Below are positions 23,701 through 38,700 of a stretch of 64,000 nucleotides of DNA, one piece after another. The position numbers were made by a program, and so were the translations under genes. Under the pieces are notes generated by a model. That model worked only from the letters and a program-made list of their open reading frames with translations, ran no database searches and was not told the DNA's origin. This DNA is from Carposina sasakii (lineage: Eukaryota; Arthropoda; Insecta; Lepidoptera; Carposinidae), in the NCBI GenBank assembly GCA_014607495.2, contig CP053153.1:4154001-4218000 (forward strand), read 5' to 3'. The first letter of the stretch is position 1. Every line of letters starts with the position of its first letter.

Positions 23701-26700
23701 AACGCCTGTAACTGGAGAGATTCTATGCCTTGGAGACCTCTCTGGCTATTAAGCTGCCTGTGAATAGACTCGGCCTGGAAACCGTGTTTAGAGGTGTTCT
23801 GTGCAATCCTAACTCCTGTCCCAAGTCTGTTTTTCCTGTCCTAGTTCAAAGTTCATCGTAATTCTCGTGCAACTGTTTGGGGATGTTTGCCCTGTCGGTA
23901 TCCTCGATCCGTATGGTTGTGTGTTGGCTCTCTTTAGATATGCGCAAGCTCAGTATGAATGTTTGAAGTCCTTTGGTGCTGTCTCTCTCTAAAACTTTGA
24001 TAAAGATTGTGATAGCATCAACTATCATCCCTATCCCTATCATCGATTTATTTGGCTCCGAGAAATAGCCCCTGCCCAAGTAGCATGAGGTGTGAAACAC
24101 AATATGATAAACCGATTTTTCGACATTTAGCCTGTCAAATTACGATAAATAGCCGCCATGTTGAAATTTGTATAGAGATACGATATCCACGATGCGTGGT
24201 CATGCTAGGGGGGCTGGCCTGTTTGTTTTTTACTGAAAATGAAATAACATTGATGTGTCTGAACAGTTTGGTATTGAAAGGTAGATTTCTAGGAGAGATA
24301 TACATTTATTGTGCTTGAGAGAGAGAGAGAAAGAGGGAAAGTTCTAGAACTTAAAACTTCCATTTAGTATTTTTGATTGCTAAGATTTTAAATACTTTGT
24401 AACATTTCAGGTGGATTTGCATTTGTGTTTGTTGCTCAAGATGTTCAATCTGGTACAGAATATGCCTTAAAAAGGCTGATGGCGGCTGATGAGCAGGCAA
24501 ACAAGAATATAATACAAGAGATTAGTATATTAAAAAAGCTGTCAGGACACCCAAACGTGATCAAATACATCGCTGCTTCCTTTATTGATAAGACAAAGAC
24601 GAGTCATGGTATGGGCGAGTATCTGCTGTTGACAGACCTTTGTAGTGGCGGTAGCCTCATGGAAGCATTGCAGCATAGAGGAACGGCCTTCCCCCTGACA
24701 ACGATCCTGAGGGTATTCTACCAGGCTTGCAGAGCTGTGCAGCACATGCATGCGCAAGTACCACCAATCGCTCATCGTGATCTCAAACTAGAAAACTTTT
24801 TAATATCTAATGAAGGTATGCATTACAAGTTTTTTTTATTTGTCTCAACCTCTCTTTCAGTACATGTCGTAAGAATTGATTAAGGAATTTGGGCATTCTC
24901 TCAGGCATCATTTACATCTGTGGCTGTGGGAACCCCCTTATGATCATGCAGTTCTGGCTACGTTATTTCGGTAACACAGTCGTGTCTCATCTTAAATTTA
25001 TAGCACCAAGGTTTATAATATTTTATCACCAATTTTGAGATAGTTACAGGATTTTGTTTTTTATCAATCTGCTGAAATATTTTTGCCAGTGTTTTGTAGC
25101 TAAGATAATATATTTCAGGTACAATGAAACTATGTGATTTTGGCTCGGCCACTACTGATGTGTTTGCCCCAAGTCCTGCGTGGAGTGCCAACCAAAGGAA
25201 TATGTTGGAAGAAACTGTGAGTTAATTTATTTTAATATACCTAACTAGAGGCCGTGAGAGTGTATTACTCCCATGCGAAGCCGGGGTGGGTCCCTAGTTC
25301 AAAATTCAAAATTCAAATTCAAAATCATTTATTCAACATGAAAGCATTAACACTTGTTTGTTGATTGTCTAATTATATGTTACTTCTATGTTCGCACCCC
25401 AAAAATGAAACCGCTACCAAACAAAAAAGGAGGTGAATTTAAACAACCCAAAAATAAATAAATCGCAAAGCTTTTGCTTGGCAACGGTCACCATCCCAAG
25501 GTGCGATTTGTTACGGTCTGTCAGGCATAAGTTAGCGATTCGGGGCTAATAGCCACCAACGTGGAGAATAAGAGTTAAGGTTGCCTAAAGATGAAATCCA
25601 GAAGAGCTGCTACACAGTTCTCCTTTATGGCAAAACCAACATTAGGTCTGACACACCGCATGATTCTACTATTACTGTTACACTATCTCAGTGAAGTGTC
25701 ACTGCTTGGAAGAAGAAATAGCAAGAAAACTCCCAGCGACACAGTCAAAACTAAGTAACATATTAACAAAAGAATCTTACATTGGATAAGATATCAGATA
25801 GTAACACTTAACTCATTTAGTGTGTATAAATTCAATTATCATAACATAATTAATTTAAATTCATATAAATTACATACCCACTTACACAAAGTAAGTACAG
25901 GTCCATGTCAAATTTAAATTGTATAAATAAAAATAAAATGTGTACACAGAGTACAAGTCAATGTCAAATAAGTATCTACTAAACTATAAAATAATAAAAA
26001 ATATATATATTTGTGTACAATAGTACAAGTCGACGGTAAAATGTGAATAGAAGAGCTAACGTGTCATTCAGAACTTAAATATATAATACCTATAGCTTGG
26101 TAATAACATTAGAATGAAGAAGTCACGCATGATACACTATAGCGCCTCTGGTCACATTCACCAACACATATTAACTATACCTACTAAGCTAAATATAAAA
26201 GTAAAACATAGATTGCGTAACTTGGGGATGCTAGAACAATTCACTTCCATGGCTCGCTATCATTTAAATATTCTAATACTGTATAATATTCTTTCATGCA
26301 AAGTTTTTTCTTCACAATATTTTTAAATTTACAGATAGGTAGCCCTTTGAGTGTATCTGGAAGCTTGTTGTAGAAAAGTATACATTGACCCATGAATGAT
26401 TTACTGACTTTGCGGAGACGGGACACATGAGCAACAAGTCTGTTCTTACCTCTTGTATTTATTTTGTGCACATCAGACATTTTATTAAATTTATCTAAAT
26501 TCTTATGAACGTATAATAAATTTTCGTAAATATAATTCGAAGCTAAAGTCATTATATTCAATTCTTTAAATTTCTCACGTAATGTGACCCTGGACCCTAA
26601 GTTTAGAATTGCACGGACAGCTCTTTTTTGTAAGATAAATATTGACTCCCAATCAGCTGCGCTTCCCCATAATAAAATACCGTATGTCATTATACTATGG

Positions 26701-29700
26701 AAATAGCTAAAATAAACAATTCTAGCAGTCTCGACATCTGTCAGTAGACGAATTCTCTTAACTGCATAGGCTGCAGAACTAAGTTTCTTACTTAGTTTTT
26801 CAATGTGAGGACCCCATTGTAATTTGGCATCCAAAGTTATGCCCAAGAAAACAGTCGAATCCACTTGATCCAGTCTCTCGTCGCCTATGTAAACATCAGA
26901 TCTAACTTGTTTCACGTTGGGAGTAGAAAATTTTATTAATTTCGTTTTCCTACTATTAAGAACAAGATTATTATTACTAAACCAATATAACACTTTAGAG
27001 AGAGCACTGTTCACCACGTCATATACGATGAGCTGCCTCTTTACTTTAAAAAGTAAGGAGGTGTCATCTGCAAACAATACTATATCATGCTCATTACCTA
27101 CAAAGTATGGCAAATCATTTATATAAATACGGAAAAGAAACGGACCAAGGATTGAACCTTGTGGGACACCTATTGTGACGCGCGATCCCGGTGATCGTTT
27201 TCCGTTCACATCTACCTTCTGAATCCTATCGTTCAAATAGGACATCAGAAGATAGAGGGCCCACCCCGTATACCATAATGTTCTAATTTTCGAATTAAAA
27301 TTTCATGGTGGACACAATCAAACGCTTTTGACAAGTCACAGAACACTCCCAGTGCGTCATGTGACTCCTCCCAAGCGTCGACAATGTGTCTTAACAACTC
27401 AACTCCCGCGTCGATAGTAGACCGCCCCTTGGTGAAGCCATACTGCTTATTGCTAAAAATGTTGTTATTATCGAAGTGCCTGGACAATTGTTCTAAAATT
27501 AGTTTTTCAAAGATTTTACTGATTGTTGGGAGTACTGATATCGGGCGAAAGTTACCTGATCAGAAGATTCTCCTGACTTGAACAACGGAATAACTTTACT
27601 ATGTTTCATTAAATCAGGAAAAACTCCTTTGTCTATACAATTATTAAAAACGCTTGCTAGCGGAGTACTTATTACATCTATTATTGAACCTAACGTTTTC
27701 ACCGATAGGCCCCATAGGTCAGCGGTTTTTTTGGAGTAGATGCGATTTAAAAGTTTTAATTATATCTTTGTAGTTAACATAGGAAAATGCAAAATCCCTC
27801 TCACACGCTGTTACACTGTTTTTGAGCAAAGATGCAGCGACCTCAGGGGACGAGTTAAGGTCTTTTGTTGCTGAATGAGGTATACTGTCAAAGAAGTTTT
27901 GAAAGCTGCGGCTACCTCAGAGTGAGATTTTATGTTAACTCCATCAATCACTAAGCTAAAGCTGGAATCTCGAACGGCATTTCTTCCGGTCTCACTGTTA
28001 ATTATATTCCAAGTGGTTTTAATCTTATTGGTAGATTGTTTAATTTTATTTTTTACAAAATTTGATTTTGCGTTGTTACAAACACGTTTAAATAACTTAG
28101 AATACTGTTTGACATACTCCTTGAAGGCTGAGCTGTGGTTAAACGTTTTTTCGCTATAAAGATTATATAAACGTTCTCTGCTCTTATATATGCCAGGTGT
28201 GGCCCACTCGCTAAAAACTAAACGATTACTTATAGTAATAGATTTTGTTAAAAATACTTTATTAAACTCAGTTAATATGAGACTAAATATCGAGCTATAC
28301 AATATGTTGGGATTTTCATTGTAGTGTAAGTCTTGTAATCTTCCCGTAACCTTGCCCCTAAATGATTCCATTCGATTAGATGTAATTGGCACATAAGTTA
28401 TCTTTTGTTTTGTTACCTTATGTGACTTGACTGGAAAAGAGGCTAACTGTCCCCTGTGATCTGAGTCAAAATTGTCTATTAATTACTGTATTCGGGTTTT
28501 ATATTTGTAAAAATATTATCTAAACATGTAGCAGTAGTGTCCGTAATTCTTGTTGGTTCACAAAACAAATTACATAAGTTAAAAGATTGAAATAAATTTA
28601 AAAATCTCAAGCTGGCAGAAGACCCTACTAATATGTCCGTATTGAAGTCTCCGCATATGATAATTTCTTTGCCAGAATTTATGACTTTAAATAAAACTTC
28701 CTCCATTGTAATCGAAAAGCGGTCATAATTAGCACATGGGGGGCTGTATACACTAACAACTATGAATTGTTCAACCTCAACACAAGCTAGTTCGGTTTCT
28801 CTTTCAACTGAGAGACTCACAATGTCTTTTCTTTCCTTACATTTAAGGTTTTTGTTTACTAATATTAAAGAGCCTCCTCTTATGAAGTTAACCCTATTAT
28901 AGGAGCTTACTATGTGGTGGTTATTGAAGTTGAACATGAGTTGATGATCCTGTAACCAGTGTTCAGTAATACAAAAAATGTCAATGTCATAACAAGTCAT
29001 GAACAACTCAACTTCTAGCCCTTTAATGGCAAGCCTTGAATATTTTGGTGTACAATATTCATATTTAGTTTACTTTTACATTTATTGTCTGCAATATTAT
29101 TTTTGCCAAGAGCTGACCTCTGTTGTCTTAATGGTTAGTTTTTTGGATTAACCATCCAAAGTGATAATATTTTTCCCAACATATTGAGAAGATAAAAAAC
29201 TATTTAGAGGAGCCAAATTATGGCTGGAATAGACATGCGATTATGTAGCATATTTGCTACCTGTGAAGTTATACATTATAAACCTTCCTCGTGAATCACT
29301 CTATCTATTTAAAAAAACCGCATCAAAATCAGTTCCCTAGTTTGAAAGATCTAAGCATACATAGGGACGGACAGACAGCGGCAAGCGACTTTGTTTTATA
29401 ATATGTAGTGATATGTATGAGGGGACAGTCTTGTAGTCTTTTTTACGAGTGGTACATATTCTGCTGTGTCATTGTTTTTACTGTTTTGTTTTTCATGTAT
29501 TATTTTTTGCATAATAGGTGAGCCTTAAGCTATGCCTATCCTATCCTACTAATATTATGGATGGATGTATATGTATGATTGTATGGACCAGCCGATTTTT
29601 TTTCACTGTTTCGGTGTTGGTCCCATAGTGACAGTTGTTTCTATTTACCTACCTAGTATTCTATAATGATATAATGCGACATAGCAATGTTATTGAATGA

Positions 29701-32700
29701 AGCTGTGCTGTTACACATCAGGTTGGTGGTATTATAATTCATATAGATAATGCGAACGGCTAAGGAGTGGAATGCACTTCCTGCCGATGTATTTCCCGAG
29801 CACTACAACATTGGTCTCTTCAAAGCTAGAGTGAATAGGCACTTTCTAGGCAAACATGTACCACCCTAGGCCGCATCTTGCTTAACATCAGGCACGATGG
29901 CGGTCAAATGTTTGCCTTCAAAATAATATCATCAAAAACCGATTGAGGGGTCGCCCACCACCGGGGCCCTACACCCTCCGCTGATCTGCCGACTCATGGT
30001 CACGAACACAAGACACCATTGTCGCAACGAGAGTGCCCGGTGGTGGGCGACCCCTCAATGGAAATTTAAACTTCCGACGCCTGATACAATTAAATAACAT
30101 CAAAAACATTTAAATTTATAAAATTATGTGACATGTGTGCTACTGATGCAAGGTTTCATTAGAATACATGAGCTGCATCTCCTTCCGTGCAAGTCGACTA
30201 AGGAATTAAAGGGCGCTCTCTCAGGCGATTAGCTAGCAACTTGTCACCGATCATTTGCATCGACCCCATCTATGCTAAACGTGACTGTGGGATATTCTTT
30301 ATGATTTTTCAGTTTTAGCTACCCTCGGGAAACCGTGTCTATACTGGGTGTTTTGTTCTTTTAATACCTCGGTAACAACGACATTTTTTTCGCACCCTGT
30401 TTCAAGATATTGAGGTCCAAAGTTACATGAATATTAGCATTTTTTTTTAAATAAATCCATCTGGAAACAGTTAACAAACATTTTTTTTAAAGACACCATA
30501 TTAATATTTAAAAATGCTAGTTTTTTAGGTACATTTGTCAATCGAATACATTGCTTGCAATAAAAAGAGATAAAAAAAATCGTTTCCCAGGTTGGTTCCA
30601 TAGAAAAAATGATCGTTTCGTTACAAAGAATACAAGGTATTAAAATAACAACGTTGTCTTTTTACACCCTGTATACATGCAGTATAATAAATATGTTGTT
30701 CATACATCAATTATTTATTACCAAAAGTGCAGCTGTTTCATCTGCTAATGCATAATATTTATTATTAATATTCCTTCTATATTTTAAACTGTTCAATCCC
30801 TTTTCAGCTGGCCCAATTCACAACCCCAATGTACAGAGCACCAGAAATGCTGGACACTTGGGATAATCGTAAAATTGATCATGCAGTAGATGTGTGGGCG
30901 CTTGGCTGTATATTATACACGTTATGCTATATGCAGCACCCTTTCGAAGACTCGGCTAAGCTGGCTATATTAAATGGAAACTACAATTTAAACCCCAATG
31001 ATCAACGCTACAAATGTTTTCATGAGATTATAAGTGAGTATGGTATTTACTTTTACGTGAAAATAAAAATAACTTATGCCAAATGTGACTCGGATCTATT
31101 TTATGATCGTAAGTTCTGGCTAGTCCATTCCGGGAACACAGTTGTGTGTACTTATATAAAAATAAGTATAGATGAATGTGAATAAATTAACCAGTATCCG
31201 ATGTTATTGTGCATGTCAAATACGCAAATGTTACAGGACAGATAACAAACTCTGGTCCAACTCAAAAGGAGGTGTCTCTGTTAGTTAAGCCCATATGCAT
31301 TCTGGGACTTTTATTAATTGGTTTCACCTAACATCGATATCCGGCTCGAAGGACCAACGTCAGAATTAATTGTTACGTTTGTGAACATCTTTTCGTGGTG
31401 ACGTAACAATACGCAACGGCTTCGATGTGCGATTAACACCTAACAGAGATAGAAATATAGAGTTGCTATACAGGGTGTAACAGAAAGGGTATGTTAAGCG
31501 AAAAGCTGTATAAATAGCCCACTATAGAGAACCTATTTCCAAAATTTGAGACTCGAAATCACATTTTTATTTTTCAAGATTGTATGAAAATTCCTGAGAT
31601 ATTTAAAAATTCTCCATACTATCGGGAAAAATAAACATGTGATTTCGGATCTCAAATTTTGTGGATAGGTTCTCTACAGTGGGCTATTTACATAGCTTTT
31701 CGCTTAACATACCCTTTTTGTTACACCCTGTATATACCATGTTGCCATTATGTATCTTTTGTACTATAAATAATGTTTGGTGTATGTACTGTTTTGTTTA
31801 CAGGTGGTTGCCTCACAGTGAACCCCGAAGAGCGGCTGACGATAAGCAGTGTGCTGGAGCGGCTAGCGGCTATAGCGGAGTCCAACAATGTCAATCTCAA
31901 GCAACCACTCAAATTTGAGCGTAAAAAAGTTGAACAATCAGTGGCCACTAGCTCGCCAGGTAATAAGAAGTCAAGTAAATATTACACTACCATATCCTAA
32001 GAGTAACTCGCCACGCGGCCCCCTAACGCGCGACCGACCCGCGACTTTACCCGCGCGCGTTCATCCCCACACCCAATCCATCATTATGTTTTGTTGCATT
32101 TGATACTCGAGCTAAAAATGGTCAAGTATTTTTTGACTTTTTACACTCAAATTATTTTTTTCCACCGTATGTTTATTTCCAAGTTTTTATCGAGGTCGTT
32201 TACTGACCTGATTATGTGAGATTTTCTTAACATTCCAATGTTGAACGTAACCAAAAATTTGAACACCACCAAAGGTAAGACAATGTCGAACGAATTGTTC
32301 CTTAATGAAGTAAGGTAGTATATCATTTATTTGACTTACTCATAATTATTATTTATATTTCTTATTGGCGTATTTTTACTGGATTTGATATTTATGTTGC
32401 TTTAGTGCTGATTGGCGCAAACATGACATTGTAGTTAGATTTTGTATCGGCGGAGATTGAACAAGGTTACAAGTTGTTTTAGGGCCTACGGAACTAACCC
32501 ACACGTGCAATACGCAGACTTGAAGTTGTGACACTGAATTTTAAATTAAGCTTTAATATCTAAGTCTGAGAAATAATAAAACATAGACAAATCAAATCAG
32601 ATCAAAGTTAGACTATTTTAAATACGAATCGTACGTAATATACATAGGAAAATAATTATGAATTACAAAGTTTTACTGAAGTCACCAAAAACTTATTGCA

Positions 32701-35700
32701 TTTAGAGAGTGCATTGTTTTTCAATAATGTAGATACTTTCATTAGCTAGTAAATGTATTACTGATTTAATAATTAATTAGACCAACTTTTTATATCGCTC
32801 CCTGTTATCAAAACATTGAATCTCGAGATTATGGGCAAATAACAGGGTTGCTGCTTTACTTTATATTCATTCCTATTGGGGTCTGACTGGTCTCGCCCTA
32901 CTTAAATACTTTATACGTCCCATTATGTAGTACAATAGTAACATGTATTAAAATATTAAATGAGGATTTAATTATGAAATTATTATACATAGATATTTAT
33001 ACATGTATTTGCTTTTATTAACCCGTGTTGAGGTATCCTGTAAACTGTCACTAACTCAAGGTTCTGGGAAGAAGCAATGGTTTTATTTATGTACTAATTT
33101 GGGACAGCTTTGGTTTAGACACGCGACTAGTCACTAATCATGGTTATTGGGCACGAGTGGCTTTCTCATACATTATCTGAATGAAATGTCATGTGTACAC
33201 ACATGTATCAAAACAGCGCTATTTAACAACGACGTGTTTCGTTGGATCTCGTTTAAGTTTTCAATTCGAACTCGATCGCGATCCTTTGATGGCTGAATCA
33301 CTGCAGGACCTACAAAAAATGCTGTCTAGTGTCAATGCTGCCTCGAGGCGTGTGGGACTCGGGATGAACCTGGACAAGACCAAGGTAATGTTCAATCGAC
33401 ACACCATCCCTGAGCTAATATCCGTCGAAGGTGTAGCCCTAGAAGTTGTTCAGAAGTATGTATACCTTGGGCAAATATTGCAGTTGGGTAAAGACAACTT
33501 CGAGGGAGAAATCACCACAAGAGTGCAGCTTGGATGGGCAGCGTTTGGAAAGTTGCTTCATATCTTTGAGTCATCTTTGCCACAATGCCTCAAGACCAAG
33601 GTGTTCGATCAGTGCGTTCTACCAGCCATGACTTACGGAGCCGAGACGTGGAACCTGACGGTGGGGACGGCTCGCCGATTACATGTCACTCAGAGAGCTA
33701 TGGAAAGGTCAATGCTCGGAATCTCGCGAATGGAAAGTCCGAAAGAAAATTATCCGGCAGAAGACCAAAGTGACAGACATAGTCTTGAAATGTAGCAGAC
33801 TGAAGTGGCAGTGGGTCGGCCACATCTGTCGTAGAACCGATGGACGGTGGAGTAAACGGGTTCTCGAATGGAGACCGCGCCTCGGCAAGCGTAGCGTTGG
33901 GCGCCCTCCGGCCAGATGTACCGATGACTTAAAGAGGACGGCTGGTAGTGACTGAATGGCAAAAACGGGAGATTCGAGCCATGTGGCGTACACTGGGGGA
34001 GGCCTACGTCCAGCAGTGGACTGCAATAGGCTGACGATGACGATGATGACGTGATTGGTTGGTTATTTAACGTTAAAGCGAACTACATAGTTCGAATTGA
34101 AAACTCACCCAGCCCACAGAAAGCGTACACGCGTTCAATCTGTAAGTGCGTCCGTTGTGTTGTCCGTTACGTAGATATGTCACACAGGAGGCAATTCTGA
34201 TCGCATAGGCCGTTCAACGGCGGGGTTCGGGAACGATCTCGAACGGAAAACACAGAACGCGGAACGTTTGAACGCATGACCGCTCTATGTCTAATAAACA
34301 CAATTAGTGATGCGTTGTCTTAGTCATCCTTATAGTGTTTTAAACATCATAAATCAAGATGAAATCGCATATCTGTCCTGTCTTATCATACCTAATTAGC
34401 AAGGCAATTAATTCACCATAGTCAACGAAGGTTTGCAATTTCATCTATAAAATTGTAGGTCTATTTCAAGAATATTTATTAGTAAATTTTTATAACTAGT
34501 CAGTGAATTATAGACTAGTGTACTTTATAGAACACTTCCTGTTACTCTATTGCGTTGATGAAATCAACTGAGGACGACGCGGCGTCTCCTCGACAATATG
34601 TAAAGAAATGGTAACTGTGGTACAAGTGTAGATTAGTTGTACATAGATAAACATTATCCAATGTTCATAATTTAGTTCATATTCTAGAATAATCGTAATA
34701 TATACATACAAGATATATTTTGTTAAGGATTCCTGCTAAACTCTGACAAAGATGTATGTGCAGTAGAAATGTACTGCCTTCGAATTGCTGGCAAATTAAA
34801 AGTCTGTTTAGATGGTCCGATTTTGAACTGCGAAGATGTTTCAAGTGCATTCATAACGGACCGTTTTGATAGAGAAATTGTGGTTTTTATGCAATTGAGG
34901 AGATGGTTTTGATTCAACAAATATCATAAAACATTGAAAACCTTTAAAAATATGGTTTTTCTATGATTAAGTTACTAGTTCCTTTACGTCGCGCAGTCGG
35001 GTAATACCAGTTCAAATGCGGACCGTCTGAATAAACTCGGATTCTGCATAGATGTCCTTGCCATCTATGCAGAATAGCAACATTTAAATGTCACATTATT
35101 ATCACTTTGCATAATAACTACTAGTATATCGGAGCTAATGAATAAATGAATATATTCTTATCATCCATAGTTTGTTTTTATTTTGAACTCAAATAGTTAT
35201 GAACAGAGAGGACTGTAATAAAGATGTGGGTACACTTTGTTTTTTTAGAATGAGTATTTTATCAACTAACCATGCATTGGCTAAACTAACATGTGCACTA
35301 TCATTGGCTGTTCCAACTAATTTTAAAGAAACTTTGAACACTAACATTATTTTAAAAGCTGAGTTTGTGGTCGACCAAGGAAAGTTGCTAATACATTAAT
35401 CAAATTACTACAAACAACTGATAATAATAGTGCGTATCTACATTTATTTTTAAAAGCCATCGCTGAATACTGAATTGGCACTATCAACTGCTTATATTAT
35501 TAATTTGGAGAGAAATTCCTCTTGTATCACGCTTTGTACAAAAAAGAATTGGTAAGGACAAATTTTTCTCGACCACCATAACGTTGACTGAAGGAGGTAC
35601 CTGATATATATGATTAAGGGTCAGTTCAGACTGAGAAGTAACAAGCAACGCTATCTATATCTGCGCCCAGATATGGGATAGAATGGGAAGTTAAAGAATG

Positions 35701-38700
35701 GGATTGCCTGCCATAAGAAGTTGCTAAGGGGTCACCAATCCTATTCAATATTAGTAAAATTAAATAGAAGTTGAAAAAAAAAGAAGTTGAAGTTGAATAA
35801 ATTGGAGACACATTTCTGTGACAGCACCTTTGCTTCTCAGTCTGCTGAGTTTATTGTAAGGTAACAAAACTCAAGTATGCAATAAATCTATTTTTTATTT
35901 CCAATAAATGTAATTTGAGGAATTATGGAACATGTGGAAACTTTTAAATAAGGATGGGTATTTGACTTTTCTGGGGGAGTCAAAAAGAAATGACCTTCTA
36001 TAGTATTGGAGATAAAAAATAAATGAGGACTAAATATGTATAAATGACAGCTGACATGACACTACTGGGCGTGGCTTATAATGACATTAACTTATGTCAC
36101 TTTATTAACCCTATTTTTGTTGGACTGAACGAGGTAATTAACAAACTGTGTTCTGTAATAAGCATTGGTTTTTTTGATAATACTTCTAAATCTTTGTAAT
36201 TTACATACCTACCTACATTCTTTAACTTTCTTTTTAAATTAGCTATACCTACCTATGTAACTTAAGGTGTTAAGTTAAATAAACTATACGTTGTCTTTGT
36301 TCGTATGCATGTTGACTTATTTGATATATCAAGAGCTTTTTCTATAATTATTTCTGAATTATATCATTATTCCTATATCTGCCTTGCATGTTTGTCTAGT
36401 TTAATTTATGTGTTGAAGTCTTTGGCCTCACGAGTTTAGGTACTTCACGCTTGTTTATTATTTGTTTTAGTACTGCTTAGTTAAAAAGTTCTTGGATATT
36501 ACCAGGCGCAATCATGAATCTATGCGTTACCAATGTTACCATCTTTACATTGATTATTTATTAATCTATGCATCCTTACCTTTAATATTATACCTATGTA
36601 TATACGACAGTAACTCTGTCCATCGCGAGTTCACGCCAAAATTACTGAACCGATTTTAATGAAATTTTTATACACATAAGGCTGAAAAAAGACAGTTTCC
36701 CTTCACTAACCTGTCAGTCGTACAATATATTATGCAAGTTTTATTATATAAAAAGCCGAATTCATTTTAGACTTTACTAGAAGTTGCCCCGGCTAGTCGC
36801 TAAATCTGAAGCTTTATGTTTGGTAGAGAAACACACTTTTTAACATATGGTAACTAGTAGTGAAGTAAAGGAAAAGGTTGTTGTGATTATCAAACTGCAA
36901 AAATATGAATTTTCCATCCAAAACCACGAGAGCTAGCCCATTAAGATTAATTTTAAAGTAGTGAGTAGGTGATGCAAAACGTTACCTATAAATGTTATTT
37001 AATATAAATATTTATCTATCTACATGCAGGCTAGCAGTATTAAAGTAATAAGTACCTACCAAGAGGCCCAAGACTTCAACCAATCATTCCTGTTTGATTT
37101 CCATGTACATATCACGTTCTCTTTTTTTATTTTAGGTGTTTTCAACTTTTTCGGATGCCCGATAGTTTTCTCATTTAAATGACCAATGGCGGTTGCATGA
37201 CTTGCTGGGCGCCGATCACACTTGACTGCTTGTACCATTGGACATGCTCGCAATGATGAGTATTCATTGTTTTTATTTACTAGTATTAGTATTGAAGTTT
37301 ATTGACCCTATCTGTATTGTTATAGCACAAAATTAAGGCGATTAAAATGTTTTTTTTGTTAATGCATGGGCCTCTTGACATGTTACATTAATGTTAATCT
37401 GATTACGTATGTCATAGAATGGCTAACATTGTGTTGAACTATAGTTAATTTCCTTTTAAAATGAATGTAAAACCCGTAGAATACGCACAAGAAAAATTGA
37501 TGTCTGTCGCTTATAAGTTTACTACTTCCTCGGCTTGTTTTTTTTTTCAAAAAATTTTTGAAGTACACTTGAATATAATTTCAATGCAAGTGCCCGGTGT
37601 TAGATATTGCACATCGACTTCTGGAGAGAAACACGTTTAGATGTAACAGTCGACTCTCGTTAATTCAAGCCTGCGATAATTCGAACCTCTCTGCAATTCA
37701 AAGTTGTCACGAGTTCCCTAGAATTCTTTATATTTCGAACTAAAACCATACATTTTTATACACTCGGTAAATCGATCAAAAATCACTGCGTAACAAAACG
37801 ACGCGTTAATTCGAACTTACAGGCGTCAAACACGCGACAATTCAAAGTTGCAGAGAGAATGAGCGAGAAAGATTACAGAATTTGCTAACTAAGTGTTACA
37901 TCTATTGTACACCTCATTTTATTTATTTACTTGTGGACGCCCGCGACTCCGTCCGCGTGGACTACAGAAAAAACAAAATGTCGAAATTATCCTGGATAAA
38001 AACATTTTCCCGGGATAAAAAGTAGCCTATATGTTAAGTGGGAGCTGTCACAATATATTCTTGAAAACTGCATCGAAATCGGTTCAGCCGTTTCTGAGAT
38101 TAGCGTGCACAAACGCATAGACAAACCGACAAACAGACAAAAAATATAAAAAAATATTTTGGGTACTATTGCGTTGATAAAGGTCTCCTATAATATTTTT
38201 TCTCATATATCTTCCATGTACAGACAGCGATCCGTTACATTTTTATTATATGTATAGATTATAGCCTTTCCTCTGACATGAATTTATATATTTTACAATT
38301 AATTATTTATTCATTCATCTCCATGGTCAGCTTGCCCCTTGCACCCCTCATAATTGTTGTATTATTCAATAATTCGAACTTTTTACTTTTCTCAAAAATT
38401 TCGAACCATTTAATATTTCAAACTCTCGATAATTCGTAGTATTTTAAAAGTCTCTTGAGATTCAAATTAATGAGAGTTGACTGTATTTAACTCAATTAAT
38501 TAGCTATACAGAAATTATAACTTCTATTAGCTTCTAACAGATAGCGGACAGTTAGTGCTTCGTGCGACAGAAATGAGTAATGCTTTATGTAGCCGATATT
38601 AGGCGACTGTCTCATTCCAAAGGTCGATCTATGAAAACTAATGATTTGTGTATAGAGAACAGGCGAAGGAGTTAGGTAAACTTTTACAGTACTTTAAAAA

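Larger units (their letters stand above)
20925..24410 (+). other. GAK intron 1
   Basis: This intron contains the dispersed element at 21462-21672, the SINE at 22365-22585 and the direct-repeat pair 23080-23290 / 24020-24320. The piece between that pair (about 23290-24020) has one open frame on plus (23287-23541), which I do not recognise. The rest is AT-rich. Confidence 0.6.

Noticed and set aside
35199..35399. 66-residue open frame in GAK intron 5
   Set aside because: No recognisable motif, no splice partner and not conserved in composition; treated as chance.
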